From positions 186,001 through 250,000 of the forward strand of contig CAVQVT010000006.1 of assembly GCA_963717255.1 (NCBI GenBank): a stretch of DNA of 64,000 nucleotides. The letters are read 5' to 3'. The position numbers and the translations under genes were made by a program. This DNA comes from CAIYQJ01 sp963717255 (GTDB lineage: Bacteria; Chloroflexota; Limnocylindria; Limnocylindrales; CSP1-4). The notes under the pieces were generated by a model. The model worked only from the letters and a program-made list of their open reading frames with translations, ran no database searches and was not told the origin of the DNA. Below are positions 33,663 to 42,906 of the stretch, piece after piece (positions within the stretch are counted from its first letter, which is position 1; each line of letters begins with the position of its first letter).

Positions 33663-34315
33663 CGCGGGACGGCGGCCCGCGGGGCGGACGGACGGTCCTG
33701 CGGACGCCGACGGCCGGGCGCGGCGGCCGGACCGGCCGCCGGCCGGGTGGCCAGGACACGCGCGGGCGCATCCTCGCGGCGGCGCGGACCATGTTCGGGG
33801 AGCGCGGCTTCGACGGGACGACGATCCGCGGCGTGGCGGTGGGAGCGGGCGTCGACCCGGCGCTCGTCCACCACTACTTCGGGTCCAAGCAGCGGCTCTT
33901 CGTCGCGGCGATGGAGATCCCCGTGGACTTCGACGCGGCCGTGGCGACAGTGCTCGCCGGGCCCCGGGACGAGCTGGGCGAGCAGTTCGTCCTCCTCGTC
34001 CTCCGCCTCTGGGAGGCGCCGTCGATGCGCGCGCTCATGCTCGGGCTCGTGCGCTCCGCCACCTCGGACGCGGCAGCGGCGGGGATGCTGCGCGAAGTCC
34101 TGGCAGAAGGCCCGTTCCTGGCGCTGGCGCGGGCGATCGACCTGCCGGACGCCTCCCTGCGCGCGACGCTCGTCGGGACCCAGGTCGTGGGGCTCGCGAT
34201 GGCGCGGTACGTGGTGTGCGTCGAGCCGATCGCGTCGGCCGAGCCGGCCATGCTCGCCCGCGCGGTGGGGCCGACGATCCAGAGATACCTCACCGGGGAC
34301 CTGCCGGCCGGGTGA
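33659..34315 (+). CDS. TetR-family transcriptional regulator
   Basis: 218 residues. After a basic Arg/Gly-rich start of about 30 residues comes the TetR DNA-binding domain: ILAAARTMFGERGFDGTTIRGVAVGAGVDPALVHHYFGSKQRLFVAAM at about 37-84. The C-terminal ligand domain resembles the TetR_C type with LGEQFVLLVLRLWE and a closing VGPTIQRYL helix. ATG 33659 overlaps the permease stop (ATGA), so the regulator is co-translated with the exporter and probably senses its substrate. It may also act on the palindrome at 34369 upstream of pirin (inference). Confidence 0.93.
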   Translation: MTRDGGPRGGRTVLRTPTAGRGGRTGRRPGGQDTRGRILAAARTMFGERGFDGTTIRGVAVGAGVDPALVHHYFGSKQRLFVAAMEIPVDFDAAVATVLAGPRDELGEQFVLLVLRLWEAPSMRALMLGLVRSATSDAAAAGMLREVLAEGPFLALARAIDLPDASLRATLVGTQVVGLAMARYVVCVEPIASAEPAMLARAVGPTIQRYLTGDLPAG

Positions 34316-34343
34316 CGGTCCCCGGCTCGCCGCCCCGGGGCGC

Positions 34344-34372
34344 TTGACGTCCCCGGGTTCAGGGCACATAGT
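34344..34372 (+). promoter_or_regulatory. sigma-70-type promoter of the pirin gene
   Basis: TTGACG at 34344-34349 (five of six bases of TTGACA), a 17-base spacer and CATAGT at 34367-34372 (four of six). This is the best -35/-10 pair in the window. The ATG at 34406 lies 33 bases after the -10. Confidence 0.65.
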
Positions 34373-34386
34373 TGCACTGGCAACTA
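34369..34386. promoter_or_regulatory. operator-like inverted repeat TAGTTGC-N4-GCAACTA
   Basis: Perfect 7-bp arms (34369-34375 and 34380-34386) with spacer ACTG. It begins inside the -10 hexamer and covers the expected transcription start, so a bound repressor would block RNA polymerase. The AT-rich arms stand out against the GC-rich background. The size fits a TetR- or MarR-type dimer. Confidence 0.75.
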
Positions 34387-34405
34387 CACGCACGAGACAC
34401 CGACC

Positions 34406-35425
34406 ATGCCCGCCGTCACCGTCCCCGACATCACCGTCCTGCCGAAGATCCCCGCCCCGGACCCGCTCGTGGCCCGCCAGCGGCCTGTCGCGAGCGTCAC
34501 GATCGCTCCGTCCGCGTACGAAGGGGAAGGGTTCCCCGTGCGCCGCGCCTTCGCGGGGGTGGACCTGGCCGACCTGGACCCGTTCGTGCACATGGACCAG
34601 ATGGGCGAGGTCGAGTACTCGCCCGGTGAGGCCAAGGGGACGCCGTGGCACCCGCACCGCGGCTTCGAGACCGTCACGTACATGATGGACGGGACGTTCG
34701 AGCACAGCGACAGCAATGGCGGTGGCGGCGTCATCACGAACGGCGACACGCAGTGGATGACGGCGGGTGCCGGGATCCTCCACATCGAGAAGCCGCCGGA
34801 GGCGCTCGTCGTCTCGGGTGGTCTCTTCCACGGGATCCAGCTGTGGGTGAACCTGCCGCGGGCGCAGAAGTGGGCGCCGCCCCGCTACCAGGACCTCCGG
34901 GCGAGCGAGGTCGCGCTCCTCTCGTCGCCGGACGGCGGGGCGCTGGTCCGCGTGATCGCCGGCGAGGTCGCCGGGCACGCGGGCCCCGGTTCCACGTACA
35001 CGCCGATGACCTACCTCCACGCGACGCTCTCGCCGACCGCCCGCCTGGTCCTGCCATGGCGTCCGGACGACAACGCGCTCGTGTACGTCCTCTCCGGCGA
35101 GGGCTCCGTGGGCGCCGAGCGGCGGCCCGTCCGCATGGGCCAGCTCGCCGTCTTCGGCCCGGGCGACGCGCTGACGATCGACGCCGACGCCGTCCAGGAG
35201 AGCCGGAGCCCGAACCTCGACGTCCTCGTCCTCGGGGGCCGGCCGATCCGCGAGCCGGTCGCCTGGATGGGCCCCTTCGTCATGAACACCCGCGAGGAGG
35301 TCGTCCAGGCGTTCGAGGACTACCGCGCCGGGCGCCTCGGGACGATCCCGGCGATCCACGCCGACCACGCCGTCCATGGGACGCCGGTCGCGGTGGTCGA
35401 GTCGCGGAGGGACGGCGCGGTCTGA
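34406..35425 (+). CDS. pirin-family protein
   Basis: 339 residues, bicupin. The N-terminal cupin has VRRAFAGVDLADLDPFVHMDQMGEVEY, then TPWHPHRGFETVTYMMDG, whose His residues bind metal, and WMTAGAGILHIEKP. The C-terminal cupin shows LPWRPDDNALVYVLSGEGSVG and VLGGRPIREPVAWMGPFVMNT. Pirins are cytosolic; several are quercetin 2,3-dioxygenases or redox co-regulators. They are commonly controlled by electrophile- or redox-responsive repressors, which fits the operator at its promoter. Only a weak ribosome site (GAGA) is visible. Confidence 0.93.
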   Translation: MPAVTVPDITVLPKIPAPDPLVARQRPVASVTIAPSAYEGEGFPVRRAFAGVDLADLDPFVHMDQMGEVEYSPGEAKGTPWHPHRGFETVTYMMDGTFEHSDSNGGGGVITNGDTQWMTAGAGILHIEKPPEALVVSGGLFHGIQLWVNLPRAQKWAPPRYQDLRASEVALLSSPDGGALVRVIAGEVAGHAGPGSTYTPMTYLHATLSPTARLVLPWRPDDNALVYVLSGEGSVGAERRPVRMGQLAVFGPGDALTIDADAVQESRSPNLDVLVLGGRPIREPVAWMGPFVMNTREEVVQAFEDYRAGRLGTIPAIHADHAVHGTPVAVVESRRDGAV

Positions 35426-35522
35426 CCGGGCCGCACCCCGGCGTCCGACGGCGCGGGCGCCGGCGACGACCGGCCGTGCGTCCGTGGCCCATCATCGCGA
35501 CACACGCAGCGAGGGCCCGACG

Positions 35523-35894
35523 ATGGACGTGCGATACACGCGGATCTGGACCGACGCCGACGGGGAGACCCACTTCAGCGAAGGAGCCGAGGGCCTCGAC
35601 ATCGCGGACTTCGCGCCGCCGGCGCCGCCGATGGACGTCTCGGCTCCGCGGCCCGCAGCGGCCGTCCGGTTCATCGGTGCGCCTGCCGGGTGGGACTCCG
35701 ACCCGCACCCGGCGCCGCGCCGCCAGTTCGTCGTCATGCTCCGGGGCATCGTCGAGGCCGGGACGAGCGACGGCGAGCTCCGGCGCTTCGGCCCGGGCGC
35801 GGCCGTGCTCCTCGAGGACCTCGACGGGAAGGGCCACCGGACGCGTGTTCCCGGCGACGAGGACTGGCTCGCCATGGTCGTCGTCCTCGACTGA
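35523..35894 (+). CDS. small cupin-like protein
   Basis: 123 residues from ATG 35523 (GAGGGCCCGACG upstream). Beta-rich with ETHFSEGAEGLDIADF near 15 and the cupin-like core RRQFVVMLRGIVEAGTSDGELRRFGPGAAVLLEDLDGKGHRTRV near 67-109. The usual first His motif of cupins is weak. No assigned function; similar proteins are annotated as hypothetical cupins. It lies 97 bases after pirin and may be co-transcribed. Confidence 0.7.
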   Translation: MDVRYTRIWTDADGETHFSEGAEGLDIADFAPPAPPMDVSAPRPAAAVRFIGAPAGWDSDPHPAPRRQFVVMLRGIVEAGTSDGELRRFGPGAAVLLEDLDGKGHRTRVPGDEDWLAMVVVLD

Positions 35895-36016
35895 CCGACG
35901 CGGGCCGGCAGGGACCTGCGGACCGGAGTACCGTCTTCCCGGCGGACAGGCCGGCGGGATGCCGCGGCGGACGGCGCGGAGCGGGCGGGCCGGCGCGGCC
36001 GCCGGGGAGCCAGCGC

Positions 36017-36652
36017 ATGTGGGCGGTCGACGTCGCGATCCGGGACCTGGGCCCCGGCGACCTCTACCGTGCGCCGCGGACGCCCGAGATGGTGCGTGTC
36101 CCGGAGCAGTCGTTCCTCATGATCGACGGGAGGGGCGCGCCGGCGGGATCCGACGTGTACCAGGAGGCGCTCGGCGCCCTGTACACCCTCTCGTGGACGC
36201 TCAGGTTCGCGATGAAGAAGGAGATCGGCTTGGTCTACCGTGTCGCCCCCCTCGAGGGCCTGTGGTGGGCGGACGACATGGCCGTCTTCTCGATGGACGA
36301 GGACGATCGCGTGGACTGGCGCTGGACGATGATGATCGCCCAGCCCGACGCCGTGACCCCGGCGCGGCTCGACGCGGCGCGGGCGGAGGGTGCGCGCCGG
36401 CGCCCGAACCCGGCTCTCGGACGGGCCCGCATCGACCGGTTCGCCGAGGGGCTCGCCGCGCAGGTGCTCCACGTCGGGCCCTACGACGCCGAGGGCCCCA
36501 CGATCGCGGGCCTCCACGCGTTCATCGCCGGCCGCGGGTACCGCTTCGACGGCAGGCACCAGAAGCATCACGAGATCTACCTGGGGGACCCAAGGCGCGC
36601 CGCACCGGAGAAGCTTCGGACGATCGTCCGCCAGCCGGTCGTCCTTGCCTGA
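36017..36652 (+). CDS. GyrI-like domain protein
   Basis: 211 residues from ATG 36017 (GGGGAG eight bases upstream). Sequence blocks of the larger GyrI-like family: FLMIDGRGAPAGSDVYQEALGALYTLSWTLRFAMKK near 35-70, a Trp-rich PLEGLWWADD block near 80, DWRWTMMIAQPDAVTP near 97, then VLHVGPYDAEGPTIAGLHAFI near 152 and KHHEIYLGDPRR near 185. This family binds hydrophobic cations or hydrolyses cyclopropanoids in characterised cases; the role here is unknown. Confidence 0.82.
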   Translation: MWAVDVAIRDLGPGDLYRAPRTPEMVRVPEQSFLMIDGRGAPAGSDVYQEALGALYTLSWTLRFAMKKEIGLVYRVAPLEGLWWADDMAVFSMDEDDRVDWRWTMMIAQPDAVTPARLDAARAEGARRRPNPALGRARIDRFAEGLAAQVLHVGPYDAEGPTIAGLHAFIAGRGYRFDGRHQKHHEIYLGDPRRAAPEKLRTIVRQPVVLA

Positions 36653-36748
36653 TCGCCCGGGGCGTGCCGCCAGGGCGGCCCACGGCGCGCGGCGCCGTCT
36701 GTCCGCGCTGGGCGAGCGGCCGCACCGGACGGATCCCGGGCGCGGCCG

Positions 36749-38182
36749 TCACCGGTACGAGGTGAACTCCCGGATCACCGCGTCCGTCGCGATGTCCGCC
36801 GAGCGGAACGCTTCGACGAGGTCCCGTCCGCCCACGACCTGCCACCGGTGCGCGGCCACGAAGGCGCGGAGGGCGCCGAAGAACAGGTCCGTGCCCATCG
36901 TCGCCCGGACGGCGTCGAGGAAGACGGCTCCGCGCAGGTAGACGGTCTCGGCGTAGCCGTCGCAGCCGGTCCAGTCGCCCGTCGTCGGCTCGGCGGGCCA
37001 GGCCGTGATGGGCAGGTCGACCGGGAGCGTCGAGCACGTGACGGCCGGGATGCCGAGGGCATGGAGGCTGGAGAAGGTCGCCAGGGCCTCGTCCACCCAC
37101 GGCTCGCGGATCTGGTCGTTGCCGACGAGCGCATACCACCACTCGTGCGCGATCTCGTGCCAGATCCCGAACGGGGAGCCGAGGACGTCCCGGCCGAGGA
37201 AGATGAGCCCCGGGTACTCCTGGCCGAACTCGGCCACGCCGGTCTCGGCGACGTCGAGCGTGGCGAACGGGTACGGGCCGTACCAGTCGGCGTACCGGCG
37301 GAGTGCCGCCGCGACGTGGTCCATGACGGCCTCGCCGGCGTCGCCGAGCGTGAGGATGCGGACCCGCGTCCCGTCCACGTGATGCTCCGTCACCAGGTAC
37401 GCGGGCGAGACCGCGACGGCCGCGTTCCGCGCATGGCGGATCTCCACGAGGAGACGACGCCGCGACGGGTCCCAGCCGATCCGCTCCCCGGAGGCCGCGA
37501 CCTGGTCCGGGTCCACGGAGTCCGGCAGGGTCAGATCGAGCCGGATCCGGTCGGCCGCCCACGTCACCTGCGGGTCGCCGACGCCGTGCGCGTCGTGCAC
37601 CGTCGAGAGGACCGGGTACCAGTCGCCGAGGTTCAGGACGCCGCCGGTGAGGCCCATCCGCGCGCCGAAGCTCCCGTCGCCGTCGGCGAGCGACAGGCGG
37701 AAGGGGATCGTCACCGTGGTGGACCGTCCCGGCGCGAGCGCCGGCCGGACCGTCACCCGGAGGTTGGTGCCCGTCGTCCACCGCGTCGCTGCCCGCTGCC
37801 CGGCCACCGTGACCGGGCCGTCCGCGCGGTAGGCGCCGATCGCTCGCGGCAGCACCGAGAGGTCGAGCGCGTCGATGCGGCTGCGCGACCTGTTCCGGAC
37901 CGTCAGCCTCTCGACGGCCACGACCGTGCCATGCTCCACGTCCAGCGTGGCCGTGAGCGTGCAGGACTGGGAGATCGAGCCGAGGAGCGCCGAGGACGCC
38001 GCCGCCGACGCGGCCGCCGGCGGCAGAACCGCGCACAGCAGGAGAGTGGCGGCCAGGGCGGCCGCGAGCGGCGCGCGCCGGACCCGGCCGGCGTGTCCGC
38101 CCGGGACCCGGAGCGGGGGGTGGGCGGCGATCACGGGGCCATTCTGGACCGGTCTGGTCGTCGGACGCTCACCGCCGTGCAC
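36749..38182 (-). CDS. secreted M1-like (gluzincin) metallopeptidase
   Basis: 477 residues from GTG 38182 (GAGG seven bases upstream; GTG 38134 is the alternative). A signal peptide follows a basic start (APLAAALAATLLLCAVLPPAAASA). The beta-rich N-terminal domain is aminopeptidase-N-like. Zinc site HEIAHEWW with His 342, Glu 343 and His 346, and the third ligand Glu 365 in PWVDEALATF, gives the M1 spacing HExxH-18-E. The GAMEN exopeptidase motif is replaced by EFGQEYPGLIFLG (GQEYPG), a substitution seen in M1 relatives. The thermolysin-like fold should act outside the membrane. It follows the DHOD-like gene by 48 bases. Confidence 0.88.
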   Translation of the reverse strand: MHGGERPTTRPVQNGPVIAAHPPLRVPGGHAGRVRRAPLAAALAATLLLCAVLPPAAASAAASSALLGSISQSCTLTATLDVEHGTVVAVERLTVRNRSRSRIDALDLSVLPRAIGAYRADGPVTVAGQRAATRWTTGTNLRVTVRPALAPGRSTTVTIPFRLSLADGDGSFGARMGLTGGVLNLGDWYPVLSTVHDAHGVGDPQVTWAADRIRLDLTLPDSVDPDQVAASGERIGWDPSRRRLLVEIRHARNAAVAVSPAYLVTEHHVDGTRVRILTLGDAGEAVMDHVAAALRRYADWYGPYPFATLDVAETGVAEFGQEYPGLIFLGRDVLGSPFGIWHEIAHEWWYALVGNDQIREPWVDEALATFSSLHALGIPAVTCSTLPVDLPITAWPAEPTTGDWTGCDGYAETVYLRGAVFLDAVRATMGTDLFFGALRAFVAAHRWQVVGGRDLVEAFRSADIATDAVIREFTSYR

Positions 38183-38230
38183 GGTGCGCCTCGGTGTCTC
38201 CTCGGCCGGGCGGCTCGCGCCCGGCAGCGG

Positions 38231-39256
38231 TCAGGACGCGGCAGCGCCCTCCCGCGCCGTCCACGAGTGGAGCGTGTTCAGGTAGTTCACGCGCTCGTAC
38301 GCCGACGGGTCGGCGACGGCCGTCTGGTTGGCGCTCCCCCGCAGCTGGGAGACCGAGGTGTACTCGTGCTCCTCCATCCACGCGACGAGCCCCGCCTCCA
38401 GCGCCCGGATGTGGCCCGGGCCATCGCGCAGGAGCGAGGACGTGGTCATCGCGACGTCTGCGCCCACCATGAGCGCCTTCACGACGTCCGTGCCGGCGTG
38501 GATGCCGGAGGTCGCGGCGAGGGAGAGTCCCGCCGGGAGCTGCGGCCGCAGGATCCCGATCCAGCGGAGCGGGAGACGGAGGTCGGCCGGAACGCTCAGG
38601 TCCACGCGCGGGACCACGTCGAGCGTCTCCAGGTCGAGGTCCGGCTGGTAGAAGCGGTTGAAGAGGACGAGCCCGTCCACGCCCGTCGACGCGACGCGGC
38701 TCGCGAACCCGGCGAACGCGGTGTAGTACGGGCTGAGCTTGACCGCCAGCGGGATCGAGATCGTCGCCCTGACGGCCCCGATCAGCTCCAGGTCGGTCGC
38801 CTCCAGCTCCGCCGCGGTCCGACGAGGGTCCGCGGCGAGCCGGTACAGGTTGACCTCGAGCGCGTCCGCACCGGCCTCCTGCATGAGCTTCGCGTAGCGG
38901 ACCCATCCGCCGAGCGTCGTCGCGTTGAGGCTTGCGATGACCGGGACGGACGACTGCGCCTTGATCCGGCGGAGCAGGTCGAGGTAGCGGTCACCGACAC
39001 CGATGAACGACTCGAAGGTCGGGAAGTAGGCGAGGGCCTCGGCGAACTGGTCCGTGCCTGCCTCGAGGGACCGGTTGAGCTGGATCTCCTCGTTGAGGAT
39101 CTCCTCTTCGAACAGCGACGGGAGCACGATCGCGCCCGCGCCGGCCTCGTCGATGAGACGGGCAGCGTCCTCCGAGCCGGTGAGGGGCGACGACGACGCG
39201 ACGATCGGCGATCGGAGATCGAGCCCAAGGTACCGGGTCTGCAGATCGACGCTCAC
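38231..39256 (-). CDS. dihydroorotate dehydrogenase-like protein linked to PFOR
   Basis: 341 residues from GTG 39256, which overlaps the PFOR stop (GTGA). FMN-type TIM barrel: TRYLGLDLRSPIVASSSPLTG at the start, VIASLNATTLGGWVRYAKLMQEAGADALEVNLY near 110-142, PLAVKLSPYYTAF near 176 and AATSGIHAGTDVVKALMVGADVAMTTS near 255. This DHOD-like subgroup often accompanies nifJ-type PFOR genes and lacks genetic links to pyrimidine synthesis. The physiological reaction is not established; an FMN- and ferredoxin-dependent reduction is a reasonable guess. Confidence 0.88.
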   Translation of the reverse strand: MSVDLQTRYLGLDLRSPIVASSSPLTGSEDAARLIDEAGAGAIVLPSLFEEEILNEEIQLNRSLEAGTDQFAEALAYFPTFESFIGVGDRYLDLLRRIKAQSSVPVIASLNATTLGGWVRYAKLMQEAGADALEVNLYRLAADPRRTAAELEATDLELIGAVRATISIPLAVKLSPYYTAFAGFASRVASTGVDGLVLFNRFYQPDLDLETLDVVPRVDLSVPADLRLPLRWIGILRPQLPAGLSLAATSGIHAGTDVVKALMVGADVAMTTSSLLRDGPGHIRALEAGLVAWMEEHEYTSVSQLRGSANQTAVADPSAYERVNYLNTLHSWTAREGAAAS

Positions 39257-42200
39257 GCCAGGTCCCCCTCTCCCTCGACGACGACGCCGCCGGCCTCGAG
39301 GGCGGCCTCCGCCTGCTCCTCCGGTTCCGTGTGATGCGCATGCGGGACACTGCGGTGCATGCCCGCGAGCTGCTCGTAGTAGCGCCACCGCTCGTCGATG
39401 TCGGCCTGGGCGAGCTCGGCCAGCTCGACGGCCCGCTCCGGGTGCGTCCGGGCGAGGACGGCGAACCGCGTCTCGGCGGCGACGAAGTCCTTGACGGGCA
39501 TCGAGGGGGCCGACGAGTCCAGCTTGAACGGCTGCCCGTCCTCGATATCGCTCGGGTGGAACCGGTAGAGCGGCCAGTAGCCGCTCCGGACGGCGTCCTT
39601 CTGGTGGCTCATCGACTTCGACATGTCGATGCCGTGCGCGATGCACGTGCTGTACGCGATGACCAGCGACGTCCCCGGCCACGCATCCGCCTCGAGGAGC
39701 GCCCTGGTCGTCTGGGCGTCGTTCGCGCCCATCGCGATCTGGGCGACGTAGACGTTGCCGTATGCCCGGGCGACCGCGCCGAGGTCCTTCTTGCCGGTGG
39801 ACTTGCCCGCGGCGGCGAACTTGGCGACCGCGCCGCGGGGGGTGGCCTTGGATGCCTGCCCGCCGGTGTTCGAGTACACCTCCGTGTCGAGCACGAGGAT
39901 GTTGACGTTCCGCCCGGAGCTCAGGACCTGGTCCAGCCCTCCGTAGCCGATGTCGTACGCCCACCCGTCGCCGCCGACGATCCACACGCTCCGCCGGACG
40001 AGGTCGTCCGCGAGCGCGAGCAGGTGCCGGGCGTCCATCGCCCGCTCGCCGTCCACGCGCTCCAGGATCGCCCTGAGGTCCGCGACCCGGCGCCGCTGCG
40101 CCGCGATCCCGGCCTCGGTCTCCTGGTCGGCCTCGAGGATGCCGTCGACGAGCGCGTCCCCGACGACCGGCCGCAGGTCGGCGACCATCCGCCGCGCCTG
40201 GTCGACCTGCGCGTCGAGCGCGAGGCGCATGCCCAGCCCGAACTCCGCGTTGTCCTCGAAGAGCGAGTTGTTCCAGGCCGGTCCGCGACCGTCGGCGTTC
40301 GTCGTCCACGGGGTGGTGGGGAGGTTCGCGCCGTAGATCGAGGAGCAGCCGGTGGCGTTCGCGACGATCATCCGGTCGCCGAAGAGCTGGGAGACCAGCT
40401 TCAGGTACGGCGTCTCGCCGCAGCCGCTGCACGCGAGCGAGAACTCGAAGAGCGGCTCGAGGACCTGCGAGCCCTTGACGGTGTCGTGCGGGATCAGCGT
40501 GCGGTCGAGCGGCGGGATCGACTGGAAGAACTCCCAGTGCGGCCTCTCGACGTCGCGGTGCTCCGCCGCCGGCTCCATGTTGATCGCCTTGTGCCGCACC
40601 TCGGTCTTGCTCTTGGCCGGGCAGACGTCCACGCAGACGCCGCAGCCGGTGCAGTCGTCCGGCGCGACCTGGATCGTGAGCAGGTGGTCGGCCAGCTCGC
40701 GCGACTTGAACTCCTTGCTCTTGAAGCCTGTCGTGGCCCCGGCGACGGCCGAGGAGGGGAAGACCTTCATCCGGATCGCCGCGTGGGGGCAGACCATGGC
40801 GCACTTGCCGCAGTCGATGCAGATGGACTCGTCCCAGATGGGGATCTCGAGCGCGATCGCCCGCTTCTCGTACTTCGTGGTGCCCGACGGGAAGGTCCCG
40901 TCGATGGGGAAGGCGCTGACCGGGAGCAGGTCGCCCCTGCCGGCCATGAGGGCCGCGGTCACGTTCCGGACGAAGTCCGGCGCCGTGTCGGGGACCAGCT
41001 CCGGGATCGTGTGGCCGGTCGCCGCGCTGCCGAGCGTGACGTGGTTCAGGCGGGCGATCGACGCGTCGATCGCCGCGAAGTTGCGGTCCACGACCGCCTG
41101 CCCGCGCTTCGCGTACGTCTTCTCGACGGTCGCCTTGATCCGCGCCAGCGCCTCGTCGGCGGGCAGGACCCCGGCGAGCTGGAAGAAGCACGGCTGCATG
41201 ATCGTGTTGATGCGGCTGCCCATGCCGACCTCGGTCGCCACCGCGACCGCGTCGATGACCCACATGTCGATCGACTTGTCGATGAGCTGCGCCTGCACCG
41301 TGGCCGGCAGGTGGTCCCACACCTCGGCCGGGCCGTAGGGCGAGTTGAGGAGGAAGGTCGCGCCCGGCTTCGCGTACCCGAGCACGTCGGCCTTCTCGAG
41401 GAGACCGAACTGGTGGCAGGCGACGAAGTCGGCGGCGTCGATGAGGTAGGCCGACCCGATGGGCTCCGGCCCGAACCGCAGGTGCGAGACCGTCATCCCG
41501 CCCGACTTCTTGGAGTCGTAGACGAAGTAGCCCTGGGCGAAGAGGTCGGTCCCCTCGCCGATGATCTTGACGGACGACTTGTTCGCGCCGACGGTGCCGT
41601 CCGACCCGAGGCCGAAGAAGACCGCCTGCACCTCGCCGGCCGGACGCGGGGTCCGGAACTCCGTCTCGATCGGCAGGCTCAGGTGGGTGACGTCGTCGTA
41701 GATGCCGACGGTGAAGTGCCGCTTCGGCCGCTCGCGCGCGAGCTCGTCGAAGACCGGCTTGATCATCCCCGGCGTGACCTCCTTCGACGAGAGGCCGTAC
41801 CGCCCGCCGATGACGCGCGGGACCTTCGCGAACGCCGGCTCGTCGGCATCCATCGCCTCGGCGATCGCCGCGACGACCGACTGGTAGAGCGGCTCGCCGA
41901 CCGCTCCCGGCTCCTTCGTGCGGTCGAGCACGGCGATCGACCGGACGGTGGGCGGGAGAGCCGCCATCAGCTGCTCGCACGGGAAGGGCTGGAAGAGACG
42001 GACCTTGATCGCGCCGACCTTCTCGCCCGCCGCGTTGAGCGCGTCGACGGTCTCGTCGATGGCGCCGGCCGCGGAGCCCATGACGACGACGACGCGGTCC
42101 GCGTCGGGGGCGCCGTGGTAGTCCACGAGCCCGTACCTGCGGCCCGTCCGCGTCGCGAGCTCGTCCATCACCTCCTGCACGATCCCGGGGACCGCGAGGT

Positions 42201-42906
42201 AGAAGGGGTTGCACGCCTCGCGCGCCTGGAAGAACGCGTCGGGGTTCTGCGCCGTGCCCCGGACGACCGGGGCGTCCGGGGTCATCCCGCGGGCGCGGAG
42301 CGCCAGGACATCCTCGTCGCGGATGAGCGCGCGCATGTCGTCGTCGCCCAGGACCGCGATCTTGTTCACCTCGTGCGACGTGCGGAACCCGTCGAAGAAG
42401 TGGAGGAACGGGACGCGCGCACGGAGCGTCGCGGCGTGCGCGACGAGCGCGAAGTCGTGGGACTCCTGGACCGAGCAGGCGGCCAGGAGCGCCCAGCCGG
42501 TGGCTCGGGCGTGCATGACGTCGCTGTGGTCGCCGAAGATCGAGAGCGCGTGCGTGGCGACCGTCCGGGCGGCGACGTGGATCACCGAGGGCGTGAGCTC
42601 GCCGGCGATCTTGAACATGTTGGGGATCATGAGGAGGAGGCCCTGCGACGCCGTGAACGTCGTCGCGAGCGCGCCCTTCTGCAGCGCGCCGTGCATGGCG
42701 CCCGCCGCCCCGCCCTCGGACTGCATCTCCACGACGTCCGGGACGACGCCCCAGAGGTTCGGCCGGCTCGCGGCGGCCCAGTCGTCCGCGTGCTCCGCCA
42801 TCGGCGACGCCGGGGTGATCGGGAAGATCGAGATCACCTCGCTGGCCGCGTAGGCCACGCGGGCGACGGCCTCATTGCCGTCCAGGCATACCCAGTTCTT
42901 GTCCAT
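39253..42906 (-). CDS. nifJ: pyruvate:ferredoxin (flavodoxin) oxidoreductase
   Basis: 1217 residues, the single-chain homodimeric type. Pyruvate-binding domains I-II (about 1-400) start MDKNWVCLDGNEAVARVAYAASEVISIFPITPASPMAEHADDW. Domain III includes FFGLGSDGTVGANKSSVKII near 425. The ferredoxin domain has two [4Fe-4S] motifs, CIDCGKCAMVCPH near 693 and CTGCGVCVDVCP near 750. The TPP domain has ACSGCGETPYLKL near 825 and GGDGWAYDIGYGGLDQV near 980, with conserved cysteines for the proximal cluster. It converts pyruvate + CoA to acetyl-CoA + CO2 with reduced ferredoxin, usable by NfnAB. AGGAGG lies 14 bases before the ATG, farther than usual. Confidence 0.97.
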   Translation of the reverse strand: MDKNWVCLDGNEAVARVAYAASEVISIFPITPASPMAEHADDWAAASRPNLWGVVPDVVEMQSEGGAAGAMHGALQKGALATTFTASQGLLLMIPNMFKIAGELTPSVIHVAARTVATHALSIFGDHSDVMHARATGWALLAACSVQESHDFALVAHAATLRARVPFLHFFDGFRTSHEVNKIAVLGDDDMRALIRDEDVLALRARGMTPDAPVVRGTAQNPDAFFQAREACNPFYLAVPGIVQEVMDELATRTGRRYGLVDYHGAPDADRVVVVMGSAAGAIDETVDALNAAGEKVGAIKVRLFQPFPCEQLMAALPPTVRSIAVLDRTKEPGAVGEPLYQSVVAAIAEAMDADEPAFAKVPRVIGGRYGLSSKEVTPGMIKPVFDELARERPKRHFTVGIYDDVTHLSLPIETEFRTPRPAGEVQAVFFGLGSDGTVGANKSSVKIIGEGTDLFAQGYFVYDSKKSGGMTVSHLRFGPEPIGSAYLIDAADFVACHQFGLLEKADVLGYAKPGATFLLNSPYGPAEVWDHLPATVQAQLIDKSIDMWVIDAVAVATEVGMGSRINTIMQPCFFQLAGVLPADEALARIKATVEKTYAKRGQAVVDRNFAAIDASIARLNHVTLGSAATGHTIPELVPDTAPDFVRNVTAALMAGRGDLLPVSAFPIDGTFPSGTTKYEKRAIALEIPIWDESICIDCGKCAMVCPHAAIRMKVFPSSAVAGATTGFKSKEFKSRELADHLLTIQVAPDDCTGCGVCVDVCPAKSKTEVRHKAINMEPAAEHRDVERPHWEFFQSIPPLDRTLIPHDTVKGSQVLEPLFEFSLACSGCGETPYLKLVSQLFGDRMIVANATGCSSIYGANLPTTPWTTNADGRGPAWNNSLFEDNAEFGLGMRLALDAQVDQARRMVADLRPVVGDALVDGILEADQETEAGIAAQRRRVADLRAILERVDGERAMDARHLLALADDLVRRSVWIVGGDGWAYDIGYGGLDQVLSSGRNVNILVLDTEVYSNTGGQASKATPRGAVAKFAAAGKSTGKKDLGAVARAYGNVYVAQIAMGANDAQTTRALLEADAWPGTSLVIAYSTCIAHGIDMSKSMSHQKDAVRSGYWPLYRFHPSDIEDGQPFKLDSSAPSMPVKDFVAAETRFAVLARTHPERAVELAELAQADIDERWRYYEQLAGMHRSVPHAHHTEPEEQAEAALEAGGVVVEGEGDLA

